DNA of 64,000 nucleotides from Cydia pomonella (GCF_033807575.1 NC_084721.1:6758001-6822000); one strand, 5' to 3'. Shown: positions 20,438 through 30,879, counted from the first letter of the stretch. Notes: generated from the sequence alone by a model not told the origin. Made by a program: numbers and translations.

Positions 20438-21394
20438 GTACCTCACATTCTTCCTCCTTTGAATTAAAAAACAGTGACATTAGTGACTCCACTTTTTGTA
20501 CAAAATCTACGAGCCAGTTATTGACAATCCACGCAGAATTTATGTGAAAAAGTGTCACAAACCCGACAATAAAGTATAGACACTTTTTTTTCTCTAATCC
20601 TGACTGTGAGTGGAAATCCAAAGTTTTAGATTTTTCAAAATAGAGGGTATTCGAACATATTAAATTTACGTGAATAAACCGTTTAAAACTTTTAATATGT
20701 TAGCAGGAATTTTGTAAAAACTGATGATAAGATGAAACTAAATCAGAAGAAAATCTGTCCTTGTTAGCACTTAGTGTTATGATCACAGTCTAGTAAACAT
20801 TTGGCAGCCAAGCCAAATAAGTATTTAGTGAAGGTAGACTTCTGTCTGCTGATATCCTGAATACTGGGTGATTTAGGGGTCGGTCTGATCCTAAATATCA
20901 AAAATGTGTTAAGATGCTCATTATAAACAAATTTCCCCATGGGATCGACCACAAAAACGCAAAGAAAAATCTAGTGGACACCTGAAGAGCACATAGCAGA
21001 CGAAACGTATCGGTCAAGGGTGGTCCAAGGGTATTTTGTTTTCATATTATCTTGATAGATTTTTGTCATTCGGCATCACAATCTCAAAAACACTCTATAC
21101 CTGCTGATATTCTGAATTAGAAAGAAGAACTTGACGTTTGCTGGCTGCATTGGTATGGAGTCAATGGTTTTTACGTTTCTTTTTTTTCATGGTTGTACTA
21201 CTTCTCAAAAATATTTCCACGAAATTGCTTCAATTGCAAGACATTTTCAATTGCTGTCTGTTTACAGAACAAATTATTTTGGTACTTGTTTTCTTAATGC
21301 AGGAACATAAAGGGGCTTCTTGCCTTTGTTAATTCCGCGAGGTTATCGTGAACACTTACATAGGTTAGGCCTCAGCACAGATCTCCACATCCTT
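20438..21394. other. No gene seen
   Basis: AT-rich sequence with several 60-odd-codon frames on both strands and no recognisable motif. No repeat family recognised. Confidence 0.45.
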
Positions 21395-21800
21395 GTATTT
21401 TCATCATCATCCTCCCTAACGTTTGTCCCGTACTGTGATGGGGTCCGCTTTCCTGTTTTTGTCCTTCCACTTCGCTCTATTCTGGACGTCGTTTTCATCT
21501 TACTCACATGTGTTTATTTCTTTGACGATGACATTGCGCCGTCGCTGTCTTGGTTTACTTTTCTGTTTGGGTCTGGCAAAACAAATCTAAGGACGATTGC
21601 CTTCGAATTCAGGCGGCCTTCTTTTGACATGCCAAAACCACTTCAGCCGACTTCCTTGGAGCTTAATCGGCGCCTCCAAATCCCTGTATTTTGGGTTAGC
21701 AGAATTTTCCCCAGGATCCTTTATTTGAGGAACCTCAGCACGGAGAAAGGACCCAACCATAAAAAGCTTTTCAACGTCGGCTGAGTTTTGACGAGGGTGG
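21395..21800 (-). pseudogene. LINE reverse transcriptase C-terminus, decayed (type 1)
   Basis: The minus strand encodes a 'LKWFWHVKRRP' block (about 21605-21640), related to the conserved 'WFGHV.RR' of non-LTR retrotransposon ORF2 C-termini. Further downstream, in another frame, comes 'NRAKWKDKNRKADP' then 'RDKR' and a stop, matching the usual 'DRAKWR...KADP...DKR' end of such proteins. The blocks are separated by at least one stop and a frame change, so the gene is dead. No RT catalytic core is present; only the last ~130 residues survive. The longest frame in the window (154 codons, plus strand, 21320-21784) is antisense to this relic and not a gene. Confidence 0.7.
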
Positions 21801-21889
21801 TCAAAGAATATAATTTTTTCTCGGAAACATGTAATTGAAAGAGTGTTGATTAATAATAAATAAATAAATCCCTGTGTACACATGCACAT

Positions 21890-22080
21890 CTACAATTACG
21901 CTGTGCCCCGAAGAGGTAGGCAGATAACTCTATTACTCTTGGCAGAAATCATCATCATGGATTTCCACTTGTTACAATATCTCTTTCTATTCGTCCAGTT
22001 TCATCATATTTTTTGGTTACGGTACTCTTAACCTGACCTTTCTTTAGGTTTCTTCAATAAAATGACCATCTTACTCGGTT
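21890..22080 (-). mobile_element. Probable LINE-derived fragment
   Basis: 'gctgtgccccgaagaggtag' and 'catggatttccacttg' on the plus strand resemble antisense retroelement text; compare 'acggatttccacttgctacg' at 35545. It may extend the adjacent relic. Too diverged for a confident reading frame. Confidence 0.35.
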
Positions 22081-22943
22081 TGAAAGATACAGGCATTAAA
22101 CGTATACTCCAAATCAATAAACCTGGGCAGTTCAAACTTCAGGAGTTATTTTTTATAGATTTTTGCTATGGTTGAATATTTCCCTTAAGTTTGCCGACCC
22201 TGGGAACCGCCTAGGAATTTTATTATATCCGCTCAGTAAACACATGCTAGTCGACCGCCCAAACCGACCACTACAAGTGCAATCTTCGACCACGCAATGT
22301 TATTACGGATCTAGAGATCACGTAACACTGGGTAACGTACTAAAAGCAACGGGAGCAGCTTAGTTGGGTGTCTAGCCAACCGTATAGACCATTATGTTTA
22401 TGGGCCCTCCAGACAAAAAGCAAGTCTCTCTTGAGTTATCGAGAGAGATTGCATGTGTGTATGTCATAATTATTTACGTAGGTCAATATCATTTAGACCT
22501 TTATAGGGCACATTAGATATTATACGGCAATAATGCACCCTATAACATCACCATTTTGTATTTTTTTCTTATGCTCAGTTTTTAGGAGTTCAGAGAGGCG
22601 ATGAGGCTTGAATCGTGTATTTTTATTTAATATGGACCCTTAAAAGGTACCTACCTAATGATTAGATCATTTTACGAAGGTTACGGTATATTAGTCTTTG
22701 AGGGACGTTACTACAGGTACTTGAAAAAGTTAGAGTAGAAGAAGTTGGTAAACAGGTGAGGTAAAATAAAGTGCTCGCTATTATAAAGAGAATAAGAGTG
22801 TATGTAGGTCATAACTTCTGCTGTTGATTGTTCAGTGCACCAGGTTTGTGAAGGGTTAGCATTGGCACCGCGAATGCGTTAGATCTCGCCTCTGTTGCTC
22901 AGTGGCGATAGTTGTCAATAAGCAAGTATTGACCGAGGTACCT
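22081..22943. other. No gene seen
   Basis: Mostly unique AT-rich sequence. A less AT-rich block at 22190-22370 has an open 66-codon frame without recognisable motif. No repeat family recognised. Confidence 0.45.
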
Positions 22944-23072
22944 AGGTACAGCCGAGTCCATAAAGATGTATACATTTTTTGCAATAGATTAAGCTGAAGG
23001 AATATATACATATTTACAAATTTGACTGTACCATAGTTACCCATAGACCCAGAAATGGACAGCAAAATGATA

Positions 23073-23210
23073 GTACAGTCACGTCTGAAAATATCGATAC
23101 GAAAAAAGTTCCAAAAATATGTATACACTACCTTAATATATGGGCAATAAAGTTGTGTATACATATATTTGGCACTCTTTTCGTGTCAATATTGTCAGAC
23201 GTGACTGTGC
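23073..23210. mobile_element. Palindromic MITE, GTACAGTCACGTC family, copy 2
   Basis: The left end 'gtacagtcacgtctgaaaat' pairs with the right end 'tgtcagacgtgactgtgc'. Inner arms 'ccaaaaatatgtatacac' pair with 'gtgtatacatatatttgg'. Immediately upstream, 22944-23032 ('gtacagccgagtcc' to 'tttgactgtacc') looks like a diverged relative. Same length class (138 bp) as copies 1 and 3. Confidence 0.85.
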
Positions 23211-23285
23211 CAGGTGTCAATTATCAACGTGGTGAAATAGGCCCCTGGAGCTGCGAGCGTCTTTAGGATACAGTATCCGCAGTAT

Positions 23286-24099
23286 AAGGGTCTCCCCAAA
23301 CTAGTCGACGCCGTTTCGGCAAATCGCGTACGGAAAAAGCTTTATGTCAACGCAATAAGAGCGAATAAGTCGTAAATCGGCTCGGCCCACGCGAAACGAC
23401 GTCTTTCGACGGGAAAACGGCGTTTTGCCGTAAAGCTGTTCGCATTCGTACGACGCTGTTTGCAGCCTACCGCACACGTTCGCATTCATAAATCTCCTTA
23501 TACCGCCGTACGCTGCCGGAAAGAGTTGAACGGCTACGATCACGGCCGAGTACCTACGATAAGGACCGGTCAGAGCTGGCGGAAGCCGTTCAGCGTCTTC
23601 GACGGCCGAACATAGCTGACGACGGCCGAACAGAGCCGATGACGGTAAAAATGCTGGTAAGCCTTTTTTTCCATGCCCGTCTACGTAAAATATCCATCAT
23701 CACAGGTTATTATATAATATGTAACAATTACCAAGGAAAATAATCTTACAGGTCTGTTCAATTTCAAACTCAGGTTGTTAGTAACAACCAGTCTCCAAAA
23801 ATGAGATTTACGATTGCCGATCACCCGCTGTCCTACATCTGTTCGTCGGACTCAACGGCTGTACGTGTGCTGTCTGACGTCTCGACAGCAGGACGGAGCA
23901 CGGGAGAGCCGACCGTCGCTTTACAACTGTTGCGATAGCAAGTCGCAGGCGATCGGGCGTCTCTACGGCCGCAAGGAGGATGAGACTGCTAAACGCAGGT
24001 GTCCAACCGCGGAGACGGTCGATCGGCTAAATGCGAATAGTGTGGTGTAAAACACTCGGCGAAAGCCGACTCCGCGTCGACTGGTTTGGGGAGACCCTT
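23286..24099. mobile_element. CpG-rich TIR element with TA flanks
   Basis: TIRs AGGGTCTCCCCAAACTAG and AGGGTCTCCCCAAACCAG (right end read inward) continue into GTCGACGC on both sides, with TA immediately outside each. About 814 bp. Both flanking thirds are strikingly CpG-rich ('cgttttgccgtaaagctg', 'gacggccgaac' reiterated around 23600-23640), while the centre (23650-23805) is ordinary AT-rich DNA. TA flanks are compatible with a Tc1/mariner-type target, but the TIR is not one I can place. No transposase is visible; the 78- and 80-codon frames have no motif. Confidence 0.75.
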
Positions 24100-24109
24100 A
24101 GGCGGGCAG

Positions 24110-24410
24110 TGCGCATGTTTGTCGTGAATTTAGTACAAAAGGAAATTTTACCGCACTAGTGCGATAATTAGGACATTACGTAACTATGTCGAAATAAAGG
24201 GACATATGTATTGTAAAACTTTATACGATTGCAAATAGCTAGGTAATTCGCTACTCGTGTCGATTTAAAATACTCCCTTTGGTCGTGTTTTAATTTATCC
24301 TCACTCGTTGCGAATTTTCGTTACGTTACGTTCGTCGATATTATTTATTTATTTATTTCCACGCAGACAACTATCATTACAGGCCGCACCCAATGCGATA
24401 CGGTAAAAAA
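24110..24410 (+). repeat. Dispersed repeat family G, copy 1
   Basis: 'gcactagtgcgataatta', 'ggacatatgtattgtaaaac', 'gtaattcgctactcgtgtcg' and 'cctcactcgttgcgaatttt' recur at 25050-25205 (right part) and 29360-29545. The copy ends 'acccaatgcgatacggtaa'. Non-coding dispersed element, class unknown. Confidence 0.7.
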
Positions 24411-24541
24411 CAAAAAAACAAAAACAAATATTTTACCTACTTACCTATTTTACTTACTACCTATTCAATATAACAAAGAGTTAAAAAATATATTTCATAA
24501 TTTTTATATCAATTTTATTTAACTTACATAATACATAAAGA

Positions 24542-24785
24542 AATCTTATAGGACATTATTACACAAATTGACTAAGTCCCACAGTAAGCTCAATAAGGCT
24601 TGTGTTGAGGGTACTTAGACAACGATATATATAATATATAAATATTTATAAATACATAGAAAACACCCATGACTCAGGAACAAATATCCATGCTCATCAC
24701 ACGAATAAATGCCCTTACTAGGATTTGAACCCGGGACCATCAGCTTCTTAGGCAGGGTCACTACCCACTAGGCCAAACCGGTCGT
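24542..24785 (-). mobile_element. tRNA-derived SINE, family S1
   Basis: Antisense S1 with intact B box (GGTTCAAATCC as 'ggatttgaacc') and A box region ('cccactaggcca'), ending 'aaaccggtcg'. It lies between the two family G copies. Confidence 0.88.
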
Positions 24786-24867
24786 TTAAACATTTATTTA
24801 TTTATTTCAAGTAATTTAGTCCATACGATTTTCACATAAATGTCTTTATGATTATGATGGCTCGTAA

Positions 24868-24975
24868 GTCGCACAGTTAAGCACACAAAAAAATATGTAT
24901 ATACGACCTAATTGATCATATATTAATACATATTTTTGGCACTTAGTCCGTATCGATAAATACCTTGACTGTGCC
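24868..24975. mobile_element. Palindromic MITE fragment, GTACAGTCACGTC family
   Basis: 'aaaatatgtatatacgacc' and 'acatatttttggcacttagt' with 'ccgtatcgata' match the right two-thirds of the 138-bp MITE. The left terminus is missing. Confidence 0.65.
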
Positions 24976-25049
24976 ACGCCACAAGCATAGAGCAGCTGTC
25001 CGACCAGCGGTGAGAACGCGACTAGAGTTGACTATTTTCTTATTGACTA

Positions 25050-25205
25050 TTTTTTCGTGTCGATTTAAAATACTCCCTTTTGTCTTGTTTTAATTTATCC
25101 TCACTCGTTGCGAATTGTCTTTACGTTACGTTCGTCGATATTTTTTTTAATTTCCACACATACAATTATCATTACAGGTTGAACCCAATGCGATACGGTA
25201 ATAAA
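25050..25205 (+). repeat. Dispersed repeat family G, copy 2
   Basis: 'gtgtcgatttaaaatactcc', 'ttaatttatcctcactcgtt' and 'acccaatgcgatacggtaa' repeat the text at 24257-24405. In both places an antisense S1 SINE follows, which suggests duplication of a composite segment or two insertions into the same kind of site. Confidence 0.75.
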
Positions 25206-25250
25206 TGAAGTAATAAATAAATAAATATTATAGGACGTTATTACACAAAT

Positions 25251-25441
25251 CAGGGATCAGAACCGGTTTTTTGGAAAAACTTTGATTAAACATATATTTC
25301 GGTTTATTTTATACTCCGAATATAGGACTCCGTTGTGTTTTTAGATAACGACTTCGTATTATTAGATTGCCCAATTAGAAATGAAATAATTATCAAAGAA
25401 CGAAAAAATACCGTTTTCGTTCCCATACAAAAAATACCCTG
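25251..25441. mobile_element. hAT-type MITE inside S1, 8-bp target duplication
   Basis: 191 bp, starting CAGGGATCAGAACCGG and ending '...aaaataccctg', so the termini are inverted CAGGG. Flanked by a perfect ACACAAAT at 25243-25250 and 25442-25449. An 8-bp duplication with CAGGG-type ends is diagnostic for the hAT superfamily. No coding capacity. The host sequence is a known S1 body, so the boundaries are certain. Confidence 0.92.
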
Positions 25442-25623
25442 ACACAAATTGACATCCAAATTATCCCACAGTAAGCTCAATAAAGCTTGTGTTGAGGGTA
25501 CTTTGACAATGATATATATAATATATAAATATTTATAAATACTTAAATACGTAGAAGACACCCATGACTCAGGAAAAATTATCCAATAAATGCCCTTACC
25601 AGGATTTGAACCCGGGACCATCA

Positions 25624-25996
25624 CCATGAGACTGCTAGCTTAACAGTCCAGACGCGATTTATTTATTTAGTATAAATTTTATTTTGACACTTGGAGAGAC
25701 TTTACACCTCCAAATATTATTAGTATTAGAACTCTGACATTGGGGACCTTTTACATCTCCAGATTTAATGTATTTCTAACCATAGAGACTACATCTCTTT
25801 TGTATTGTAGTAATTATTTATTTTAAGATTATTATAATGTAATGTTTACCCAGGTATTGGCTGTTGTATTTATAAATGTTGTTATGTATTTTTCATGTCA
25901 CTATATGCTGTTACTATAAATGTTTTATTGACTTATAAAAGAGCCCTTGAGGCCTACTTGCAGAATAAATTTTTGAATTTGAATTTTGAATCTTGA
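25624..25996 (+). mobile_element. Truncated LINE 3' end inside S1
   Basis: The insert ends 'gcccttgaggcctacttgca', 'gaataaatttttgaatttg' and a TTGAAT-type simple tail. Flanked by ATCA at 25620-25623 and 25997-26000. The 3' tail and lack of TIRs mark it as a 5'-truncated non-LTR retrotransposon, about 373 bp. The clade is not determined because no coding sequence remains. Confidence 0.8.
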
Positions 25997-26123
25997 ATCA
26001 GCTTCGTAGGCAGGGTCACTATATACCCACTAGGCCAAACCGGTCGTCAAAATATATTAACAAACAAAAAAATGGACTTAACTATCCTCTGTATCTTTAG
26101 GTATTTAAATTAAAGTAAACAAA

Positions 26124-26164
26124 ATCTACCCTCAAATGGCTCTATAAGCCAGTTGAGGGTAGAT
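26124..26164. repeat. Short hairpin
   Basis: 18-nt arms 'atctaccctcaaatggct' and 'agccagttgagggtagat' pair with one mismatch around a ~5-nt loop. Probably a small foldback remnant. Confidence 0.65.
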
Positions 26165-26329
26165 GAAAAGATCACATGATCAAATAATGTAGGTTAAAGT
26201 CAGGTATCAAGTCAGAGACAGATCTAGGCGGTTTTGTATTTGGTTGGCTAACCAATAAATATTATAACTACCGGTAAATGTACAAATTGTTTGTATACTT
26301 TATTTAATACCTAAAGATATAGGATGTCA

Positions 26330-26390
26330 ATTTGGATATCAGGCGGGCCGTATGCTTGTTTGCCACCGTCGTGGTATAAAAAAAAAAATT
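26330..26390 (+). mobile_element. Retroposon family A, short 3' fragment
   Basis: 'aggcgggccgtatgcttgtt' and 'gccaccgtcgtggtat' followed by an A-tract: the last ~50 bp of family A. The 74-codon frame over it is chance. Confidence 0.75.
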
Positions 26391-27187
26391 CCAACGAATT
26401 TAAAACCTCCTTATTTTGTAGTCAGTTAAAAATAGAGGCATACCTACATATAAGATATGTATCTACATTATTATTGCCGACGAGATGGACGGTAAACGGT
26501 TTTACAGATATACCTTTTTTAATTTTTTTATTTAAGGTCGCTTTTTGACAACAAAGGTCATTAACGACCACAAGAAAATTACATTTTTTTATATACATCG
26601 ATTAATTTTATAAACCTGAGTACATGTAAATATCCATCATTCAAAAAATCACTTAAGATGTTAGGCAACTTACAGATTTCTTTTTCTTTCCTATATGTAA
26701 AATATGGCTCACAGTCAACTCCAAACCGCATTTATCACTTTTTTTTTTCTTCCTTAGTGATAACATAGCAATGGGTTAAGTTTGTGTGTCCTATTCTTAA
26801 CCTAGTAATAGCGATCTGATCTCTTTTACACGTGAATGGTATCGGTGGGTTTTCAAAAATTGATTCTCTAACACACGATAAACCACTTACGTACTCGTAC
26901 TTAAAGGTTGTTTAGAAGAAATCGTGACTTCCGAATGTTTTTAATACTCGCTTTGCTGTCGGTCGGACAGCTGCCTAAGCAAAACCATATCGTAACTCTT
27001 GCAAAACAAAATATGCAACGCACCAATAGGTATTAACATTAAACGTTTATCGTATTTTATATTTCTGAATACGCCCCGATTATTTCATTATATACTAAAA
27101 ATTCTTTCTGAAAGAACCCAATGATAGGAAATATTACGCAAACTGTACGCAAAACTCTGTGTAGGGGACGCCCCTAGCAAAAACGGA
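26391..27187. other. No gene seen
   Basis: AT-rich unique sequence; no recognised repeat, RNA gene or exon. Confidence 0.5.
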
Positions 27188-27307
27188 GGGCCTACCGCGA
27201 AATTCGAAAAACGAAGTTTCATTATCGTTTCTTTATCACTCTTTCATATTACAGCGATAAAGAGACAGATAACGAATTTTAGATTTTCGCGTTTCGCGGT
27301 AGGCCTT
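27188..27307. mobile_element. CWG-type MITE, copy d (target duplication unclear)
   Basis: TIRs AGGGCCTACCGCGAAATTCG and AGGCCTACCGCGAAACGCG (right end read inward). The core differs from the other copies ('atcactctttcatattacag'). The flanks are CGG on the left and 'ttg' on the right, so the CAG/CTG duplication is not preserved or the boundary has moved. Confidence 0.7.
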
Positions 27308-27666
27308 TGTAAACAAACCGCCTTGATGCATCAATGTCATAACGAAAACTTTTCAAAAAAACTGTAAAAGGCATAGTATGTATAAGTTACTCTATGGTTT
27401 ACAATATGTGATAGTGCTGCTCTCGGCGGCAGAATTTTGCAGTTATTGTGATGTATTGTAACTACAACTAATTACTTGACAACTGGGTACAGTCTGACGT
27501 TTGACAACAACGCATAAATATCTTAAACGTAAGCAATCGTTTCAGTTATAAATGTATTGACGTGGGTAAATTAAAAGTCTGGGCATTCCCAAGAGTCATT
27601 TATGTACATATTGTAACATAAATTTATGTGCTAAATTATGTAACTGACATAATCATACAAGGTGTA

Positions 27667-28010
27667 ACAAAAATAGTGAGTTTGAGGGCATATTCGGCAT
27701 CGTGTTCTGGGAGCCTTACCGCGAAAACCGAAATTCACAAATTGCGGGTATCTTTCTCTTTTACTCCAATGAAAGCGTAATTAGAGTGACAGAGAAAATT
27801 GCCCGCAATTTGTGAACTAGGAATTCTCACTGATTAGGAAAAGGTAGAAGGAAAATTTTTGTTACGCGAAAAATTGTTGGCGTCCAATTTGTATGGAGGG
27901 TACAAGACTTGGTCGACCAGACCCATAGTAAAACAATTTTTTTTTGGCATCAAAAAGTCTTCTACTTTTTCCTAATCAGAACATGATACCGAATATGCCC
28001 AAATATTCCT
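27667..28010. mobile_element. Inverted-repeat element related to 8540-8960
   Basis: 'gagggcatattcggcatcgt' at the left pairs with 'gataccgaatatgccc' at the right, and 'ctgattaggaaaagg' with 'cctaatcagaac'. The same motif pair defines the element at 8540-8960. Its left arm is split by the MITE at 27710-27829. Confidence 0.65.
27710..27829. mobile_element. CWG-flanked MITE, copy e, nested
   Basis: Left TIR GGAGCCTTACCGCGAAAACC; the right end is degraded ('gaactaggaattctca'). Flanked by CTG at 27707-27709 and 27830-27832, splitting the host motif 'gtgttctg|attagg' of the surrounding element. The core matches copies a and f. Confidence 0.75.
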
Positions 28011-28023
28011 CTTAAGAAAAAGG

Positions 28024-28360
28024 GGACGATCGATTCACCATACAAAAGTTGTCCTCATTTTGCTCCCTGGATATTGGCATTATGGAAAATATTTTTACAC
28101 GATTTGATGTATTTTAGTCATAGCTATGTTCGACCGTTTGTTTAATTATTTTTTTAGTTTTTTAAATTATTATAAAAGTAACGAGCAATAAACAGGTTTC
28201 ATACAATTTTTTAAATGATCCTAACTCGTATAATATTGATAAAAATCAAACGGTCAGGCATAGCTATGATTACAATACATCAAATTGTGTAAAACTATTT
28301 TCAATAGTGTTAACATCCAGAGAGGAAAATGGGGACTATGTTTGTATGGAAAGGCGGTTT
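28024..28360. mobile_element. Foldback element with ~110-bp arms
   Basis: The left arm (about 28037-28146; 'caccatacaaaagttgtcct', 'acgatttgatgtattttag', 'catagctatg') pairs with the right arm (about 28245-28350; 'catagctatgattacaatac', 'atcaaattgtgtaaaac', 'atgtttgtatgg') around a ~100-bp AT-rich centre. Just beyond, 'ttaaacggatccccactatt' at 28383-28402 resembles the outer end of the 8540-8960 family. No ORF. Confidence 0.7.
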
Positions 28361-28405
28361 TGGGGCGGCCGGCCCTTTCGCCTTAAACGGATCCCCACTA
28401 TTTTG

Positions 28406-28534
28406 TATTAGGTGATAGTGGTCCACTGCTGGACCAACCTTCCTCAAGGATCTCCATTATGACCTATCGAGCGCTGCTTTCATTCAACGACCCACGAGCT
28501 GTAAATGCAGTAAATAAGTAATAATAGTTATTTG
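28406..28534. repeat. Short dispersed fragment
   Basis: 'gtggtccactgctggaccaa' and 'ctcaaggatctccattatga' resemble a motif common in lepidopteran repeats, but only this copy is present. Boundaries are a guess. Confidence 0.3.
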
Positions 28535-28720
28535 TTTTAGAAGGGGCAAAGTTGTTGTTTAACCGCTCGTGCCCCAAGCAAGCGAAGGATTCCAAAATTG
28601 AACCAAGAGCATAGCGAGCGCAAAAAGTGGAATCTTCAGCTTTGCGAGGGTTTCAAGGCACGAGAGTTAAACAAATATTCCCACCGAGTGAAACACAATT
28701 TTTTTCACTTAACCAACGCG
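28535..28720 (+). repeat. Dispersed repeat family F, copy 1
   Basis: 'ggggcaaagttgttgtttaa', 'gcaagcgaaggattccaaaa' and 'gagtgaaacacaattttttt' reappear in reverse complement at 37735-37880 ('tgtgtttcactcg', 'cgcttgctcgggtatc', 'acaactactttgcc'). Non-coding dispersed element; the 75-codon frame has no motif. Confidence 0.7.
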
Positions 28721-29126
28721 AGGAAAATACTGACTGTAAAATATCAAACAAAATCAAATCAAAATGAACGTTTGTTTGCAGGGGGGTCAACTATTTCTGC
28801 AGCTAACTGTACATTACAGCCCTAAACGAAATTTAGGATTTTGCGGACCGCATCGCCTAGCTGAGATGAATATATACATTTTTTTGAGCCCAGAGCCCAG
28901 AGTAGGACGCATACAGACTTGTGGCAAGTACAATCTAGAACTTGCTTAATATACCAAGTATATATACTTCACAATTCACAATCAATGTGATGACAACGAG
29001 CGGTGACGACACTGGAGTGATGAAACGGAATATCATGACGCGGAAATAAATATGAAGGCTATGGCGGAAATAAATATGTGTAATATTGTGGACAGCACCG
29101 TAAAGTGATTAAAATATACATACTAG

Positions 29127-29264
29127 GTACAGTCACGTCTGTAAATATCGATACGAAAAATGTGCCTACAATATGTATACACTACCTTAATATATGGGCA
29201 ATAAAGGCGTGTATACATATTTTTGGCACTTTTTTCTTATCAATATTTTCAGACGTGACCGTAC
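29127..29264. mobile_element. Palindromic MITE, GTACAGTCACGTC family, copy 3
   Basis: Ends 'gtacagtcacgtctgtaaat' and 'attttcagacgtgaccgtac'. The core 'tatgtatacactacctta' is nearly identical to copy 2, so these two are closer to each other than to copy 1. 138 bp. Confidence 0.87.
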
Positions 29265-29359
29265 AAACTGCAAAAAAAAAAACCTGAAAAAAAAATGCCA
29301 TGAAACGATATTTTTTGTGTGACCAAACTTAAACACAAATCAAATTAAGGTTTTGTTAA

Positions 29360-29545
29360 AAAATTCTTTTACAGTACATATGATGCTACTTTCCCGCACG
29401 TGTGCGGGAATGAGCACTTTCCGTGCATATGTCGAAACTTTAAAGAGCCATATGTACTGTAAAACGTTGTACGATACACGTGCGATTAGGTAATTCGCAA
29501 CTCGTGTCGAACACTCGTTGCGAATTTTTTTTTTCTGCACTTGTA
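29360..29545 (-). repeat. Dispersed repeat family G, copy 3
   Basis: 'acagtacatatgatgctact', 'ttcccgcacgtgtgcgggaa' (near-palindrome, 29391-29410), 'gccatatgtactgtaaaac' and 'acactcgttgcgaatttttt' match family G. It includes an internal inverted pair ('acagtacatatg' and 'catatgtactgt'). Confidence 0.65.
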
Positions 29546-30563
29546 TCGTAAATAACTATTTTGATACAAGTAGAATAGACATCTTTTAGGTAAGCATCCT
29601 AGACTGCATCGGCACTTAACATAAGATGAGATTGTGGTCAAATGCTTAACTTTTCCCAAAAAAATTTTTTTTTAATGCTGATTGTACTTTTCTTTCCACA
29701 GGCAACTAATACTCATCGAAACAATTCTAACAACCCCAAACAATAGGTTGCATTGATTAATCACAGAGTTCCGGCTACCTACCCCCTGTCTCCATCATCA
29801 AATCAGATCGATGGTTCCATAATATTACCATGTCTCCAAACTTACATTTGTGCAAATTTTCGAAAACTTGAGTCAAATTTAACATGCAAGATTTGACCCA
29901 TATAAAGATAGTTACATAGGTACAATGTACATATATATATTGCAAGTTAGATAAAAGCTTGTAAAAATATTTAATATAATAATTTGATTTGTTCCCTAGT
30001 TGATCAAAATGAGATAATATTAACATTGTGTAAGTTCATATCGGCATCTAGTAAATTACTTAGGATCTTCAGGGCTTCAGGGCTCCGTCATTACGTCGAA
30101 CATTATTTTACTGACAATGACCGCTACGTCAACCATTGTGTTCGATGCACATCGACAAGTTATCTTCACTAGCTCCTATCTTTAACTAATTCTCACTTTT
30201 AAACTCAACTTTAACACCACTCATTAAGGTCTCATTTTGAAGAGACTGTAACAATCTGATAAGTTTTATTTAAATTTTCCCTGATATTTATGATTACTAA
30301 TTTGTTTACTGCATCAGTTCGCTAACGTCATGATGCGATTTTTCAGTACCTACATTTATTTGTTTTTGGCTTTTGATAACCAACATACATACTAAATACA
30401 TGATTCGCAGGAAAATTCTCGAAACTTTAACATAGAATTTCAACTTTATATCTGGCGAACAGAATTGAGATTGGTGTGCATGTTTCTGAAGCCTGTTCAA
30501 CCTCAGTGCGTTCCCTTTGATTATTCGACTTAGTCCATGGAATTGGTACATTATTTTTACCTA
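29546..30563. other. No gene seen
   Basis: AT-rich unique sequence with several opposed frames of 60-85 codons and no motifs. No repeat family recognised. Confidence 0.5.
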
Positions 30564-30879
30564 ACATCAAATGAGGTAGTTCTGTTTTTTTAATATGTTG
30601 GTATTGATTAAATGGTAATAACAAATCCAAGTTTTCGACCTCGAAAGCCCTTGGGATCATTGTGTGTATAATATACAGTACAGCGAGCGAAATTGTTATA
30701 ACTCGTATTACTTGTATATCTTTGATGAATCAGGCTGGTCCTCTGAATCCACAGCACTCCTTTTGCCAGGGGAAATCGTCATCTGATGGTGGATCATCAA
30801 TGAATGGTTTTTCAATGTCGGTCAATACTATTTCATCACTACCAATATGTATAAAAATCAGAACTACCTCATTTGATGT
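30564..30879. repeat. 316-bp segment bounded by perfect 21-bp inverted repeats
   Basis: ACATCAAATGAGGTAGTTCT plus G at 30564-30584 is the exact reverse complement of 30859-30879. The 274-bp interior is not palindromic and lacks coding motifs; the 77- and 85-codon frames overlap in opposite directions. The structure fits a small TIR element, but no target duplication is evident outside the arms. Confidence 0.75.

Larger units (their letters stand above)
25216..26048 (-). mobile_element. S1 SINE interrupted by two later insertions
   Basis: Pieces of one antisense S1 copy lie at 25216-25250, 25442-25623 and 25997-26048. The first break is a hAT-type MITE, the second a LINE 3' end. With the breaks removed, the pieces read through in order and match the other S1 copies, including the head 'cagcttcgtaggcagggtc'. 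The SINE is therefore older than both insertions. Confidence 0.9.

Noticed and set aside
21320..21784. Longest open frame in the window (154 codons, plus strand)
   Set aside because: Antisense to a LINE ORF2 C-terminus that has recognisable conserved blocks on the minus strand.
30564..30584. 'tgaggtagt' resembling the let-7 seed
   Set aside because: The match ends after nine bases and the sequence forms TIR arms 274 bp apart, not a precursor hairpin.
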